Assembly (NCBI GenBank): GCA_000155435.1
Contig: DS990260.1
Coordinates: forward strand, 2,526,862-2,590,861
DNA from: Clostridiales bacterium 1_7_47FAA
GTDB taxonomy: Bacteria > Bacillota > Clostridia > Lachnospirales > Lachnospiraceae
DNA: 64,000 nt
Direction: 5' to 3'
The position numbers and the translations under genes were made by a program. Below the pieces are notes generated by a model that was not told where the DNA came from, did no database searches, and saw nothing but the letters and a program-made list of their open reading frames with translations. Position 1 is the first letter of the stretch. Every line of letters starts with the position of its first letter. Below are positions 63,221 to 64,000 of this stretch, piece after piece.

Positions 63221-64000
63221 ATGGTCATAATTGATAAAGACGCCTGTATCGGCTGCGGCCGCTGCGTTGCGGACTGTATCGCTAACAGCCTGTCCATTGA
63301 AGATAATAAAGCCCAATCATCCGGAAACTGTCTTCTCTGCGGCCACTGTGTGGCTGTCTGTCCTGTCAGTGCAGTCTCCATCCCGGAATATGACATGGAG
63401 GATGTGGAAGAATTATCCCCGGAAGAAGCCAAACTGGAAACCGGGCGCCTGTTAAAGGCAATCAAATTCCGCCGGAGCATACGCAGCTATAAACAGATGA
63501 CGGTACCCCGCAGTTATATGGAACTGCTGTTACAGGCCGGGCGGTATACCGCCACTGCCAAGAATACCCAAGGATGCCGTTTTATCTTTGTGCAGGAAGA
63601 GCTGGATTTGTTCAAGTCCATGATATGGGAAGGAATCGGACGGATCCTGAATAGCCCGGAACCCGGCGTGGCAGAACCCTACCGGAATTTTTACAATGCC
63701 CATCAGGCCAATCCACAGGATGATTACCTCTTCCGCAACGCTCCATGTGTCCTCTTCATAGCTGCCCCAAGCACGATTGACGCCGGGCTGGCTGCACAGA
63801 ACATGGAGCTGACCGGAACCTCCCTGGGCCTTGGCTTTCTCTACAACGGTTACCTGCGAAGGGCCGCGGAAATGATTCCCGAAGCCAGGGAATGGCTGGG
63901 AGCTGGTGACAAACCGTTAGAAGCATGCGCCCTGTTTGGATTTCCCGATGTTACATACAAGAGGACTGCCCCCAGACGGGCTGCGGATTCGGTTTTCCAC
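63221..64000 (+). CDS. Ferredoxin-fused nitroreductase family protein, 3' end cut by window edge
   Basis: The ATG at 63221 has AAGGAG 10 bp upstream, and the frame is open for 260 codons to the window end. Residues 1-60 hold two 4Fe-4S motifs, CIGCGRCVADCIAN and CLLCGHCVAVCPVSA. From about 78 comes a nitroreductase domain with the FMN-contacting RRSIRSYKQMTVPRSYMELLLQAGRYTATAKNTQ-type start (split here as RRSIRSYK and AKNTQ) and the later GTSLGLGFLYNGYLRRA. Such fusions reduce nitro groups, quinones or enones with FMN, fed by internal clusters. Most of the domain is present; an estimated 10-30 residues are missing. Confidence 0.88.
   Translation, partial: MVIIDKDACIGCGRCVADCIANSLSIEDNKAQSSGNCLLCGHCVAVCPVSAVSIPEYDMEDVEELSPEEAKLETGRLLKAIKFRRSIRSYKQMTVPRSYMELLLQAGRYTATAKNTQGCRFIFVQEELDLFKSMIWEGIGRILNSPEPGVAEPYRNFYNAHQANPQDDYLFRNAPCVLFIAAPSTIDAGLAAQNMELTGTSLGLGFLYNGYLRRAAEMIPEAREWLGAGDKPLEACALFGFPDVTYKRTAPRRAADSVFH

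Overview
The window looks like chromosomal DNA of a gut-type anaerobic Firmicute of the Lachnospiraceae, most likely close to Enterocloster/Clostridium bolteae-clostridioforme. This is an inference from the moderately high GC, strong AGGAGG ribosome sites, T-box control, indolepyruvate:ferredoxin oxidoreductase, a clostridial three-subunit molybdenum hydroxylase, a ferredoxin-nitroreductase and YtvI/Xpt/UraA-type proteins. There are no rRNA or tRNA genes, no CRISPR array, and no phage or IS genes. Both ends are cut: kdgT at the left and a ferredoxin-nitroreductase at the right.

Layout. 1-1.8 kb: kdgT-like permease divergent from an IclR regulator. 1.8-3.1 kb: non-coding, with a 232-bp inverted repeat, a 55-bp tandem array and a 300-bp structured element (copy A). 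3.1-7.4 kb: iorA-iorB-paaK behind a T-box leader with an apparent tryptophan specifier. 7.6-13.1 kb: uracil permease, Suv3-like helicase, a small DUF6483-type protein and a lipoprotein. 13.4-17.8 kb: FeoB, YtvI and a DUF3810 membrane protein. 18-27.1 kb: secreted M3 peptidase, metallophosphoesterase, HAD phosphatase, xpt, trigger-factor-like lipoprotein, M18 aminopeptidase and a leucine-rich-repeat protein. 27.3-28.2 kb: YHYH/peptidoglycan-binding protein and structured element copy B. 28.2-44.2 kb: a large potassium region with kdpFABC, a KdpD sensor half without a kinase, two separate KdpD-like kinases, two KdpE-like regulators, TrkH, and two pairs of RCK (TrkA-type) proteins. 44.5-49 kb: ferredoxin, flavoprotein and Na+/solute symporter, divergent from a GntR regulator. 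49-57.3 kb: a molybdenum hydroxylase operon (FeS, FAD and Mo subunits) with a TauE-type exporter, an amidohydrolase and a two-gene transporter, divergent from a Crp/Fnr regulator. 57.4-60.8 kb: GyrB-type topoisomerase subunit and a LysR regulator, both carrying in-frame repeats. 60.9-63 kb: AT-rich island of two unknown genes. 63.2 kb to the end: ferredoxin-nitroreductase.

Four things stand out. (1) Two 300-bp inverted-repeat elements keep their loop sequences but change both arms of their stems together, which indicates a conserved structured DNA or RNA family. (2) At least twelve short tandem arrays (14-55 bp units) lie in 64 kb, both between genes and in frame inside genes (GyrB N-terminus, LysR effector domain, secreted peptidase, lipoproteins) and even inside a riboswitch. 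(3) A T-box reading a Trp codon controls iorAB-paaK, which suggests that arylacetate is used to make tryptophan. (4) KdpD is split into a sensor protein without a kinase and stand-alone kinases. Candidate KdpE boxes, TTTATA-N5-TTTATA, lie in front of both kdpF and an RCK/kinase operon, tying the potassium genes into one regulon.
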